This document shows positions 49,449 through 57,038 of a stretch of 64,000 bases of DNA, in pieces. The translations under genes were made by a program, and so were the position numbers. The stretch spans positions 2,046,001 through 2,110,000 of the forward strand of contig NZ_CP029176.1 of NCBI RefSeq assembly GCF_003352165.1, given 5' to 3'. Position 1 is the first letter of the stretch. Each line of letters opens with the position of its first letter. This DNA is from Acidibrevibacterium fodinaquatile. Its GTDB lineage: Bacteria > Pseudomonadota > Alphaproteobacteria > Acetobacterales > Acetobacteraceae. The notes under the pieces are model-generated. The model ran no database searches. It was not told the DNA's origin and saw nothing but the letters and a program-made list of their open reading frames with translations.

Positions 49449-49759
49449 GTCCGCGTAGCTCAGCAGGATAGAGCACAGGATTCCTTGTTGTGAAACTGGG
49501 CGTCGCGCCGGGAAACCGCGTGGCGGATCCGCTCAAAGTCGGGGAACGCCCGGCGCGCTCGCGCCGAGCCGATCCCGAGCCAAGCCCCGCGCCGGCGGCG
49601 CGGGGAAGGTGTAGAGACTGGACGGGCGGCACCTAAAGGCTTTCTTGGCTCATGGTGAAGGGACAGTCCGGACCACGAACGCGGGCAGGCCTGCCCGCGG
49701 CGGCGTAAGCCGAAGTGGTGTGAATCCTGGGGCCGTGGGTTCGAATCCCGCCGCGGACA
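49449..49759 (+). tRNA. tRNA-Arg(CCU), interrupted by a group I intron
   Basis: The exons are 49449-49485 and 49723-49759, giving a 74-nt tRNA. The acceptor stem pairs GTCCGCG with CGCGGAC over 7 bp. The D stem is GCTC/GAGC. The anticodon stem CAGGA/TCCTG holds loop TTCCTAA with anticodon CCT at 49483-49485. The T arm GTGGG-TTCGAAT-CCCGC is normal. CCA is not encoded; the discriminator is A. The intron sits between anticodon position 36 and base 37. CCU-anticodon arginine tRNAs carry such introns in other alphaproteobacteria. Confidence 0.9.
49486..49722 (+). ncRNA. Group I self-splicing intron (subgroup IC3, Azoarcus-like)
   Basis: A 237-nt intron. The internal guide GGG (49498-49500) pairs with the exon end CCU, giving the U-G pair at the 5' splice site, and a terminal G precedes the 3' exon. 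P2 has a GGGAAACC loop (49510-49517). The Q-type block GAGCCAAG lies at 49577-49584. P6 is a 9-bp hairpin (49585-49605). The R block GTAGAGACTGGACGG runs 49611-49625. P7 is ACTG/CAGT (49617-49620, 49664-49667). P9 elements include GTAA-tetraloop stem 49701-49712. No endonuclease gene is present. Confidence 0.88.
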
Positions 49760-49762
49760 ATC

Positions 49763-49807
49763 CCAACTTGCTTTGGCCCAACTTGCTTTGGCCCCAGTTG
49801 CTTTAGC
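49763..49807. repeat. Three tandem 15-bp repeats after tRNA-Arg
   Basis: CCAACTTGCTTTGGC occurs twice without change (49763-49777, 49778-49792), then once with three mismatches (49793-49807). The array starts 3 bp after the tRNA and contains the stop codon of the minus-strand oxygenase gene. Function is unknown. Confidence 0.75.
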
Positions 49808-50480
49808 CGGTGTGGATGGGCCGGTCGGGAAAGCAGAGCTGTTCACGATCGCGCCAGTTCGGGGCAACATAATTGATTTCCATCAGGCGGCGCACCCCGA
49901 TGATTGGGCGCGGCTCAAACCCGTGCCAGGTATTTTCACCAGGGACGAAAATCACGCCGGAATTGAACTCGCCCGGGGACTGGGCAACCCAACGCTTTTC
50001 GTGATCGTAAATGTCGGTACCCCATTCCTTCGCGTCCGGGCCGATGAAGAGATAGATCACCATCGAAAACAGTTTTTCCGGGATGTCATGGTGCGGCTCG
50101 AGCCAGGCGCCGTCGAGATCCTGGATATATTCGATGCGAAGAAAACTGCCGTCCACCGCGATCTCGCAGGTCTCTGCCATGAGGCGCGCGACCTCGGGCG
50201 TCTGCAATGCCTCGGCAAGGACGGCGCAGGTCGGAAATTTTTGCTGTAGCTCCGGGGTGATGAAGCTCCGCCGATCATTGTAGCTGTTGCGCGTGCCATC
50301 GGTGCGGCCAAGCGCGGGCGGCGCGATCGGTAGGGTCAGAATCCCGGTGCAGAGCTGCTCGGGGAAAATGTTTTTGAACAGCCAGTGGCGATAGGGAGAT
50401 TCCTTGCGTTCTGCCGCGCCGATGCTCGCGCGGAAATGGCGGGAAATTTCCGCAGCCTCGGGAACCGTCGGATAGGTCAT
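49803..50480 (-). CDS. 2OG-Fe(II) oxygenase family protein (second of pair)
   Basis: A 225-residue double-stranded beta-helix protein of the 2-oxoglutarate/Fe(II) type. The metal HxD is in LEPHHDIPEKLFSM, and the distal His in GENTWHGFEPRP, where the arginine could bind 2-oxoglutarate. Substrate is not known. The ATG at 50480 has GAGGAGA upstream; the longer frame enters the neighbour gene. It lies 11 bp after the first oxygenase gene, so both are one transcript. Confidence 0.8.
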   Translation of the reverse strand: MTYPTVPEAAEISRHFRASIGAAERKESPYRHWLFKNIFPEQLCTGILTLPIAPPALGRTDGTRNSYNDRRSFITPELQQKFPTCAVLAEALQTPEVARLMAETCEIAVDGSFLRIEYIQDLDGAWLEPHHDIPEKLFSMVIYLFIGPDAKEWGTDIYDHEKRWVAQSPGEFNSGVIFVPGENTWHGFEPRPIIGVRRLMEINYVAPNWRDREQLCFPDRPIHTG

Positions 50481-50491
50481 GGCGGATCTCC

Positions 50492-51163
50492 TCAGCGCGG
50501 CGCCCATTCGATGATTTTTTTGAGGACGGGCACGGATTTGGCCATCGCGCTGGCGCTGTGGCGCCAGTATTCGCGGCGCACATACCACTCCGAATCGACG
50601 AAGCATAATTGCAGGCTCATGCGCGGCCCTTTCTGCGGCAGAAAGCCATGCCAGGAATGATCGCATACGCGGAACATCAGCATGCGGCCGAATTCGGGGG
50701 CGAATTCGAAGGCGACATCCTCGCGATCGGCGCTGCGCAAGACACGCAACCGGCCACGTTCATAAGGCCAGGCACGGGTGAAGCCGAGCAACACGGTGAC
50801 GATTTTGTGTTTCGAATCGGGGTGCGCGTACCCTTCGTTGTAATGGCCCGTGGTGTTGCCCATCATGACGATGACCGGCGGCCGGCGGCTCAAATCCATA
50901 TCGAATTTGTCCTCGACCAGGCGGCGAAAGCGCGGGCTCAGGAGATCCTCGACGACAGCGCCGAAGCGAGGGCCGTAGTGTAAGCTCGGCAAGCCGTAGC
51001 TGCCGCGATCAGGGATAACCGGCGCATCGGCCAGGACATCGTCCTTGAGCGCTGCCGGCATCGCCTGCTCGACGAAGGCATAATCATAAGGATCGCGCAC
51101 CAGCTTTGCCGCGGCGATGGCCTTTTCATCGAGCATTTTGAGAGACGCGTCGACATCCAGCAT
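50492..51163 (-). CDS. 2OG-Fe(II) oxygenase family protein (first of pair)
   Basis: A 223-residue protein of the same fold as its downstream neighbour. HPD in GYAHPDSKHKIVTVLLGF gives the metal pair, and DHSWHGFLP the distal His. It differs enough from the second gene to be a distant paralogue. The ATG at 51163 follows GGAGA at 8 nt. Its start is 55 bp from an FNR-type palindrome that also serves ubiT on the other strand. An O2-using enzyme beside an O2-independent pathway is notable; its substrate is unknown. Confidence 0.8.
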   Translation of the reverse strand: MLDVDASLKMLDEKAIAAAKLVRDPYDYAFVEQAMPAALKDDVLADAPVIPDRGSYGLPSLHYGPRFGAVVEDLLSPRFRRLVEDKFDMDLSRRPPVIVMMGNTTGHYNEGYAHPDSKHKIVTVLLGFTRAWPYERGRLRVLRSADREDVAFEFAPEFGRMLMFRVCDHSWHGFLPQKGPRMSLQLCFVDSEWYVRREYWRHSASAMAKSVPVLKKIIEWAPR

Positions 51164-51217
51164 GAATTTATTCTCCGCGATTGGCAGTTGTCGCGAGATG
51201 TGCCGGGTTTCTGCTCG

Positions 51218-51243
51218 CCCGCGTTGATCTAGATCAACGCGGG
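51218..51243. promoter_or_regulatory. Perfect FNR/FixK-type palindrome in a divergent promoter
   Basis: A 26-bp perfect palindrome with core TTGAT-CTAG-ATCAA at 51224-51237, an exact match to the FNR/FixK/Anr consensus. It lies 55 bp from the start of the first oxygenase and 76 bp from ubiT. Low-oxygen activation of ubiTUV by FNR is known in E. coli. Whether it also controls the oxygenases is not known. Confidence 0.85.
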
Positions 51244-51318
51244 ATACGTTCTCCGCGAGGAAAACGGCGCGACTTTGCGCCCTGGCATACGGCGCGGGCC
51301 GGATCGGAGGACATACGC

Positions 51319-51990
51319 GTGGCGGAGTTCGAATTTCCCCTTCTGCTGGCAAGCGGGGTTTTGTCCTTGCTGCCGGCGCCGGCGCTCACGCGGGCAGCGG
51401 CGCTGCTCTTGCGCCGGCTCAGGCGCGAGCATCCTCGTCTTTTTCGCGCGCTCGCCGCCGAGCCCGCGATGGTGATCGGCATCGTACCAATCGATCTGCC
51501 GCATCGCTTCCTGCTTCGCTTCGGCGGTGGCGCAATGACCTTGACCGCGGTCGCGGCATTCACCGAGACGCCGAGCGCCACCGTCAAAGGCCGGCTCGCG
51601 GCGCTGATCGCCCTGCTCGAAGGCCGACTGGACAGCGACGCCGCATTCTTTTCACGCGAAATCACCGTCACCGGCAACACCGCGGCGATCGTCATCCTGC
51701 GCAACGCGCTCGAGCGCGACGCCGTCGATCTGTTCGCGACGACGAGCGCGCTCTTCGGGCCGCTGGCGCCGGTTGCGCGGCGGGTCGCATTCAGTCTCGA
51801 GCGGCGCCTCACCGCCGCGCGCCGCCGCGCCGCCTTGCGGCACGAGGCGCTCCATGCGGCACGGCGCGAACCCTCGCCATTCGTCGCCCGCTGTGAGCGG
51901 CTGGAGCGCGATATGCAAAGCTTTCGCGGGCGTCTGGCGCGGATCGAAGCGATGGCGCGCCGGCGCGGGCAAAGCGAGACGGCGGCATGA
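51319..51990 (+). CDS. ubiT: UbiT-like SCP2-domain protein for anaerobic ubiquinone synthesis
   Basis: A 223-residue protein. Residues 30-150 form an SCP2 lipid-binding fold with IVPIDLPHRFLLRFGGG and the strand ITVTGNTAAIVILRNALERD. A basic, helical C-terminus follows. UbiT, UbiU and UbiV carry out O2-independent ubiquinone synthesis, with UbiT presumed to bind the lipid intermediates. The GTG at 51319 has GGAGG 8 nt upstream. It overlaps ubiU by ATGA. The upstream FNR site fits this role. Confidence 0.85.
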   Translation: MAEFEFPLLLASGVLSLLPAPALTRAAALLLRRLRREHPRLFRALAAEPAMVIGIVPIDLPHRFLLRFGGGAMTLTAVAAFTETPSATVKGRLAALIALLEGRLDSDAAFFSREITVTGNTAAIVILRNALERDAVDLFATTSALFGPLAPVARRVAFSLERRLTAARRRAALRHEALHAARREPSPFVARCERLERDMQSFRGRLARIEAMARRRGQSETAA

Positions 51991-52979
51991 CGCGCTATCT
52001 CGAACTGGTATGCCCGGCCGGCACGCCGGCGGCGCTCAAGGTTGCCGTCGATGCTGGCGCTGACAGCGTCTATTGCGGATTTCGGGACTGCACCAACGCG
52101 CGCAACTATCCGGGTTTGAATTTCGATCGCGACGAACTGCGCGCCGGCGTTGCTTATGCGCATGCGCGCGGATGCCGGGTGTTCGTTGCCGTCAACACCT
52201 TTCCCCGCGCCGGCGATCTCGGGCCCTGGCAGCGCGCAATCGACGAGGCCGCCGAGGCCAACGCCGATGCCGTCATCCTCGCCGATCTCGGCATGCTCGA
52301 TTACAGCGCGCGCCGACATCCCGGTCTCCGCCGCCATCTTTCGGTACAAGCGGCGGCGGCAAGCCCGCTTGCGATCCGCTTTTACGCGGAGACCTTCGGT
52401 GTCAGCCGTGTCGTCCTGCCGCGCGTGCTCGCGGTCAGCGAGGTCGCGGCGCTGATCGGCGAGACCAACATCGAAGCGGAAGTGTTCGCCTTCGGCAGCC
52501 TTGGCACCATGGTCGAGGGGCGATGCTATCTGTCCTCCTATATAACCGGACGTTCGCCGAGCTGTGACGGTGTCTGCGCTCCGGCCGAGCATGTGAGCTA
52601 TCGCGAAGAGGGCGATCAACTGGTCTCTTATCTTGGCGATGTCATGATAAATCGCGTCGATGCCGCCGAGGGGGCGGCGTATCCGACGCCATGCAAGGGC
52701 CGCTTCCTGGTGCGCGGTGAGCCCCGCTATCTGTTCGAGGAGCCGACCGCGCTCAACGTCATGCCGCTGCTCGCGGAACTCAAAGCCGCGGGCGTCACGG
52801 CGCTGAAAATCGAAGGGCGGCAGCGGAGCCGCGCCTATGTTGGGGCGGTCGTTGCGGCGTTCCGCCGCCATCTCGACGCCCTCGCCGCGGGCGCGCCGCT
52901 GTCGGCGGATGCGGCGCTCCGCGAAATCGCCGAGGGCGGGCGCGAAACCCTGGCTGCCTATCAGAAAGGTTGGCGATGA
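51987..52979 (+). CDS. ubiU: UbiU, U32-family iron-sulfur protein of anaerobic ubiquinone hydroxylation
   Basis: A 330-residue U32-type TIM-barrel protein. Its start LELVCPAGTPAALKVAVDAG and the blocks LGTMVEGRCYLSSYITG and YPTPCKGRFLV match UbiU. C180, C193, C197 and C236 lie where the family's [4Fe-4S] ligands occur. UbiU-UbiV hydroxylate ubiquinone precursors without O2. The gene overlaps ubiT and ubiV by 4 bp each, so the three are translationally coupled. Confidence 0.92.
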   Translation: MTRYLELVCPAGTPAALKVAVDAGADSVYCGFRDCTNARNYPGLNFDRDELRAGVAYAHARGCRVFVAVNTFPRAGDLGPWQRAIDEAAEANADAVILADLGMLDYSARRHPGLRRHLSVQAAAASPLAIRFYAETFGVSRVVLPRVLAVSEVAALIGETNIEAEVFAFGSLGTMVEGRCYLSSYITGRSPSCDGVCAPAEHVSYREEGDQLVSYLGDVMINRVDAAEGAAYPTPCKGRFLVRGEPRYLFEEPTALNVMPLLAELKAAGVTALKIEGRQRSRAYVGAVVAAFRRHLDALAAGAPLSADAALREIAEGGRETLAAYQKGWR

Positions 52980-53896
52980 GTGTCGTGACGAAGGATCACC
53001 TGACGCTGGGACCATTGCTGTATCATTGGCCGGCGGCGGCACGACGCGATTTCTATGCCCGCATCGCCGACGAAGCGCCAATCGACTGCGTCTATCTCGG
53101 CGAAGTCGTGTGCAGCAAGCGTCTCGCGTGGTATGAAAAAGATCTGCCGGAGATCGCGGCGCGGCTGCGCCGTGCCGGCAAGCAGGTGGTGATGTCGACG
53201 CCGGCGCTGATCACCGAGCGGCGCGAGGCGCGAGCGATCGCGGCCTATGCGACGTCGGTCGCGGCGGAAGATCTCATCGAGATCAACGATCTCGGCGCAT
53301 TGGCGCTACTGGCCGGGCGGGCATTCGTCTCCGGCCCGCTGATCAATGTTTTCAACGAGGCGACGCGCGACGTTCTCGTCCACCGCGGGGCGATTCGCGT
53401 CGCGCTGCCGATCGAGCTTTCTAAGGCGGCGATCGCGACCCTCGCGGCCAGCAATCCGAGCGGCGAGACCGAAATTTTTGTCTTCGGTCGCCAGCCGCTG
53501 GCGATTTCACAGCGCTGCTATCATGCGCGCGCCCATGATTTACACAAAGATGACTGCCAGTTTGTCTGTGAGCGTGATCAGGACGGGCTCGCGGCGGCGG
53601 AACTCGATGGCCGGCCCGTGCTTGCGATCAATGGCACCCAGACCCTCTCGCATGGCTATTTCGTTCTGCTTGACGAACTCGACGCCTTGCGCAACGCCGG
53701 CGTCAGCCATTTCCGCCTGTCGCCGCAGACGCTCGACATGGTCGCGGTCGCGGAACTCTATCGCGCCGTTCTCGATCACGCGATCGACCCCAAGGAAGCT
53801 TTAGCGCGGCTGCGCGAGCGGATCGCGCCGGTCCCGCTCATCAACGGCTATCTCCACGGCCGCCCCGGCATGGCATGGCAGCCCTCGCCGCCGTGA
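52976..53896 (+). CDS. ubiV: UbiV, U32-family partner of UbiU
   Basis: A 306-residue U32-type protein. TLGPLLYHWP begins the conserved barrel; YLGEVVCSKRLAWYEKDL follows with C46, and C181, C194 and C198 lie in ISQRCYHARAHD and DDCQFVCERD. This four-cysteine pattern is that of UbiV. It forms a heterodimer with UbiU in O2-independent hydroxylation. The ATG at 52976 overlaps the ubiU stop (ATGA). Confidence 0.92.
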   Translation: MSVVTKDHLTLGPLLYHWPAAARRDFYARIADEAPIDCVYLGEVVCSKRLAWYEKDLPEIAARLRRAGKQVVMSTPALITERREARAIAAYATSVAAEDLIEINDLGALALLAGRAFVSGPLINVFNEATRDVLVHRGAIRVALPIELSKAAIATLAASNPSGETEIFVFGRQPLAISQRCYHARAHDLHKDDCQFVCERDQDGLAAAELDGRPVLAINGTQTLSHGYFVLLDELDALRNAGVSHFRLSPQTLDMVAVAELYRAVLDHAIDPKEALARLRERIAPVPLINGYLHGRPGMAWQPSPP

Positions 53897-53931
53897 TTGC
53901 GCCTCGCGCGAGCGTCTGGTGATCACGAAAT

Positions 53932-53969
53932 CCCGCCTTCCGACAATAGGCCCGCCTTCCGACAATAGG
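53932..53969. repeat. Perfect 19-bp tandem duplication
   Basis: CCCGCCTTCCGACAATAGG occurs twice in direct contact (53932-53950 and 53951-53969). The second copy ends in the ribosome-binding site of the next gene. It looks like a recent slippage duplication in the leader between ubiV and the YjgF-like gene. Confidence 0.85.
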
Positions 53970-53981
53970 AGAGTCCGGTTC

Positions 53982-55142
53982 ATGCTTTGCACCAATAAGA
54001 CGATCAGCAAATCTTTCTTTGGGTCATCGCGCGGCGGCGAACATTTCATCGTCATCGAGCCGGACGCCGATCTCGATTTGGCGGGACAGATCGAGGATCT
54101 CGAACGGCGCTATGCGGCGGCGCGGCGCGCGCTCGGCCTCGCGCCGGGAAGCGCGGTGTTCCGGCGGGTTTTTCTCAGTGACGCGATGACTCAAGCGAAA
54201 CGGGTAAGCGAGAGCGGGCTTGCGATGGATGAGGATGGCTCGCCGGTTGCGCTTTCGCTGATCCAGCAGCCGCCGCTATCGCAAGCCAAAATCGCGCTTC
54301 TTGCCTATCATGTCGATGACCCGCGTGGATTGCGCAAGAAGTGCCTCACGCCGCGGCATGTTCTGATCGAGCGGGAGTCTCTCGTTCATCTCTGGACCAC
54401 CGGGCTCTGTTGCGGGGCCGAGGACGCACCGATTGCCGTCGCCCGCCAGACCCGAAACGTGTTCGATTCGCTGATCGCCGTCGTTGCCGGGCTTGGCGGC
54501 ACGCTGCGCGACAATTGCGTGCGCACTTGGATCTACGTCAAAGATGTCGATATCTTCTATAACGATATGGTCGTGAGCCGGCGTGATCTGTTCACCGAGC
54601 AGGATCTCACGGCAAAAACGCATTTCATCGCGTCGACCGGCATCGAGGGAGCGTGCGCACATCGTTACGATATCGTTGTGGTGGACGCCTATTCGATTCT
54701 CGGGCTCGCGCCGGGGCAGATCTCCTATCTCAACGATTTCGACTATCTCTGCCCGACCCAGGATTACAACGTCACCTTCGAGCGCGGCACGCGCATCGCC
54801 TATGCCGACCGCGCCCATTTGATGATTTCTGGAACCGCGAGCATCGATGGCGCCGGCCGGGTGGTGCATCCCGGCGATGTCCTGCGCCAACTCGACCGGG
54901 CACTCGAGAATGTCGCGGCGCTGCTGCGCGCCGGCAACGCCACGCTCAACGCGCTCATGCATCTCATCGTTTATCTTCGCGATCCCGCCGATTACTGGCG
55001 GATCAGGACGGCGCTGGCCGAGCGCCTGCCGGACGTGCCGGCCGTGTTCGTCCAGGGGCGCGTCTGCCGGCCGGACTGGCTGGTCGAAGTCGAAGGCATC
55101 GCGATCGTCGGGCAGGAGGCGCCGGCGCTGCCGGCGTTCTGA
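53982..55142 (+). CDS. YjgF/Rid-superfamily protein, chorismatase-like (FkbO/XanB2-type) layout
   Basis: A 386-residue protein. The last 140 residues have YjgF/Rid features: HLMISGTASIDGAGRVVHPG, LENVAALLRAG, LIVYLRDPADYW and a WLVEVEGIAI end. The middle has VRTWIYVKDVDIFY and HFIASTGIEG. Overall order resembles chorismatases such as XanB2, which makes hydroxybenzoates for ubiquinone in Xanthomonas; this is judged by eye. The ATG at 53982 follows TAGGAGAG. It is 85 bp after ubiV on the same strand, so a link to quinone synthesis is inferred. Confidence 0.7.
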   Translation: MLCTNKTISKSFFGSSRGGEHFIVIEPDADLDLAGQIEDLERRYAAARRALGLAPGSAVFRRVFLSDAMTQAKRVSESGLAMDEDGSPVALSLIQQPPLSQAKIALLAYHVDDPRGLRKKCLTPRHVLIERESLVHLWTTGLCCGAEDAPIAVARQTRNVFDSLIAVVAGLGGTLRDNCVRTWIYVKDVDIFYNDMVVSRRDLFTEQDLTAKTHFIASTGIEGACAHRYDIVVVDAYSILGLAPGQISYLNDFDYLCPTQDYNVTFERGTRIAYADRAHLMISGTASIDGAGRVVHPGDVLRQLDRALENVAALLRAGNATLNALMHLIVYLRDPADYWRIRTALAERLPDVPAVFVQGRVCRPDWLVEVEGIAIVGQEAPALPAF

Positions 55143-55155
55143 GCGCCGCTCGGTG

Positions 55156-56331
55156 CTATCGGTGCGTGGCGCGGCGATTGAGGAGCGCCGCCGCGTCCGC
55201 GATCGAAAGCAGACGGTGATCGGCTTGCAGGCCGACGCGGTCGGTGCTGGCATCGAAGGCCAGATCATAGAGGCCGCGCCCGTCCGCCCGCCGGCCGACG
55301 CCGGTTAGCGTCACCGGCGCCGGGCCGACATGGGCGCAGCCTTTGGCGCACCCCGAGACATGGATCGGCCGCACCACGCCGTCATCGAGCAGCGCCGCCA
55401 GCGCCGCCGCGTCGGCGCGGCTCGGGGCATCGCCGCCGGCGCAATCCGGCGCGCCGATGCAGGCGATCAGCCCGAGGCTCGGCGCTGTCGCATCGGTGAT
55501 GAACCCGGCGGCCTGCGCCGCTTGCGCCAAAGCCGCGGCCCGCGCCATCGACACCGAGCCGATCAGCGCGGCGCGGCCCGGCGCGAGACGGAGCAAGCCA
55601 TCGCCGAACGCCTCGCTGAGATCAGCGAGGGCGGCGAGCATCGGCGCCCGCATCGCGCCGAACGGCGCAACGAGGGCGAAGGCGCCGCGCGTCTGCTGAG
55701 GATAGGGGAGGAACCCGGCGGGTGGTGGTGGTGGTGGCGGCGCTGGCGGGCGGGCCTCGAACGTCAGCGCTGCCGCCAGCGCCAGGGCGATGGCAGGCGC
55801 CTCCTCGGCGCGGCAGGTGCGGCTGGTGCCGTCGAGGGCGGCGATGTCGACGCCATCCTCGCGCAGCGTGATCCGGATATCGGCGCGCAAGCCCGCGAGC
55901 GACAGCACGCCGCCGCCATCGATGACCGCCGAGAATTTCTGTGAAAGACCGGCACAAGCCGGATCGGCGAGGTGTCGGCCAAGGGCGCCGGCGAGCGCCA
56001 ACGGATCGCCGGCGATCGTCGGATCGTCACCGGCCAGCGGCGAGACCAGGATATTGCGCCGCTGCTCCAGCGCTGGATCGTCGCTCGCCAGCTCCGCCGC
56101 CCGCATCGCGGCGGCGAGATCAGCGAAAGCGGCCTCTCGGATGCCGCGGAGCTGCAAGCTGGCGCGCGTCGTGATTTCGATCGCACCATTGCCCCAGCGC
56201 GCCGCCATCCCAGCCAGCTCCCGCGCGCTCGCGGCGGTGAGACGCTGCGCGGGCGGCTTGATGCGAACGAGCCAGCCATCGCCCGCCCGCATCGGCGAAA
56301 ACACATCTGGATTCCACCCGCGCCGTCTCAT
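55156..56331 (-). CDS. cobG: Precorrin-3B synthase CobG
   Basis: A protein of about 391 residues of the nitrite/sulfite-reductase-like family. The start has GDGWLVRIKPPAQRL, and NGAIEITTRASLQLRGI is the siroheme-binding region of this family. The [4Fe-4S] cysteines are in CIGAPDCAGG and CAKGCAH. CobG uses O2 to make precorrin-3B in aerobic cobalamin synthesis. A poly-proline linker (residues near 210) is encoded by a GGT/GGC run. No other cob gene is nearby. The ATG at 56331 lacks a good ribosome site, so the start is uncertain. Confidence 0.83.
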   Translation of the reverse strand: MRRRGWNPDVFSPMRAGDGWLVRIKPPAQRLTAASARELAGMAARWGNGAIEITTRASLQLRGIREAAFADLAAAMRAAELASDDPALEQRRNILVSPLAGDDPTIAGDPLALAGALGRHLADPACAGLSQKFSAVIDGGGVLSLAGLRADIRITLREDGVDIAALDGTSRTCRAEEAPAIALALAAALTFEARPPAPPPPPPPAGFLPYPQQTRGAFALVAPFGAMRAPMLAALADLSEAFGDGLLRLAPGRAALIGSVSMARAAALAQAAQAAGFITDATAPSLGLIACIGAPDCAGGDAPSRADAAALAALLDDGVVRPIHVSGCAKGCAHVGPAPVTLTGVGRRADGRGLYDLAFDASTDRVGLQADHRLLSIADAAALLNRRATHR

Positions 56332-56392
56332 ACGCGCGCTATAGCGCCAAAGCCGCGCTTTCCCAAAGCCGCGCGCCGAAGCGGCCGCCCGA

Positions 56393-57025
56393 TCACCCGC
56401 CGCCAGGGGTGGGGAGCGGCGGCACCGAGATCGCGTAAGGGGACGAAAACGGCGGCGCCGCGGCGCCAGCGGGCGCGTCGCCCGCGAGGGCGGCGGCAGG
56501 TTGGCCGAGATCGTGGGTTGCGACGATTTCCTGCCACAGGAGGAAAACGCTCCGCCCGGTCTCCTCGGCGACGAGACAATGGCCAGCCCCATCCAATACG
56601 GTCAGTGCCGCGTCTGCCACGCCGCGTACCCGCTCGCATGCAGCGTCGATCGCCTGCAAACACGCGGCGAGCTGATCGAGCGCGCGCAAATGCGCGTGCT
56701 GCATCATCTGATCGAGCCGCAAGACGCGCAGCCCCTCGGCGGAAACCGCGATCGGTTCGCGGCCGAGTTCGAAAAACACCGACACGACCGGGAGCATCCC
56801 CTGGATGAGGGAGAGGATGGCGCGCGCCTCATCGAGATCGCACGCCACCAATCGACGGGTTTCGGCATCATGCGCGGCCGGGGCGCTGCCGTAACGGGCG
56901 CCGGCATGGGAGGACTCCGGGGCGACGCCGGGGGCGAACGTCGCCGCGATTTCCGCCTCGAGCCAGCGACGGATCTCAGGCGGTGCCGCGCGAATCTGCT
57001 CGGGGAGCAGGGTGATGCCGATCAT
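56393..57025 (-). CDS. Protein of unknown function
   Basis: A 210-residue protein that I do not recognise. It starts MIGITLLPEQIRAAPPEIRR, which hints at a helical N-terminus. Further on it has LVACDLDEARAILSLIQGML and VLRLDQMMQHAHLRALDQL, mostly helical with few charged surfaces. The C-terminus is proline/alanine-rich. It lies 13 bp after the Hsp20 gene and before cobG, probably in one transcript with Hsp20. Confidence 0.6.
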   Translation of the reverse strand: MIGITLLPEQIRAAPPEIRRWLEAEIAATFAPGVAPESSHAGARYGSAPAAHDAETRRLVACDLDEARAILSLIQGMLPVVSVFFELGREPIAVSAEGLRVLRLDQMMQHAHLRALDQLAACLQAIDAACERVRGVADAALTVLDGAGHCLVAEETGRSVFLLWQEIVATHDLGQPAAALAGDAPAGAAAPPFSSPYAISVPPLPTPGGG

Positions 57026-57038
57026 GTTTCGTCTCTCC

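Noticed and set aside
49460-49870. Minus-strand frame of 136 codons across the tRNA-Arg intron, considered as an intron-encoded or other gene
   Set aside because: It is antisense to the intron and tRNA exons, extends past both, and has no endonuclease motif such as LAGLIDADG or GIY-YIG.
51234-53081. A 615-codon minus-strand frame opposite ubiT and ubiU
   Set aside because: It is antisense to recognisable UbiT and UbiU sequence, has low-complexity basic composition and no family motifs.
55720-55750. GGT/GGC triplet run considered as a repeat array
   Set aside because: It lies within cobG and simply codes a proline stretch in the domain linker.
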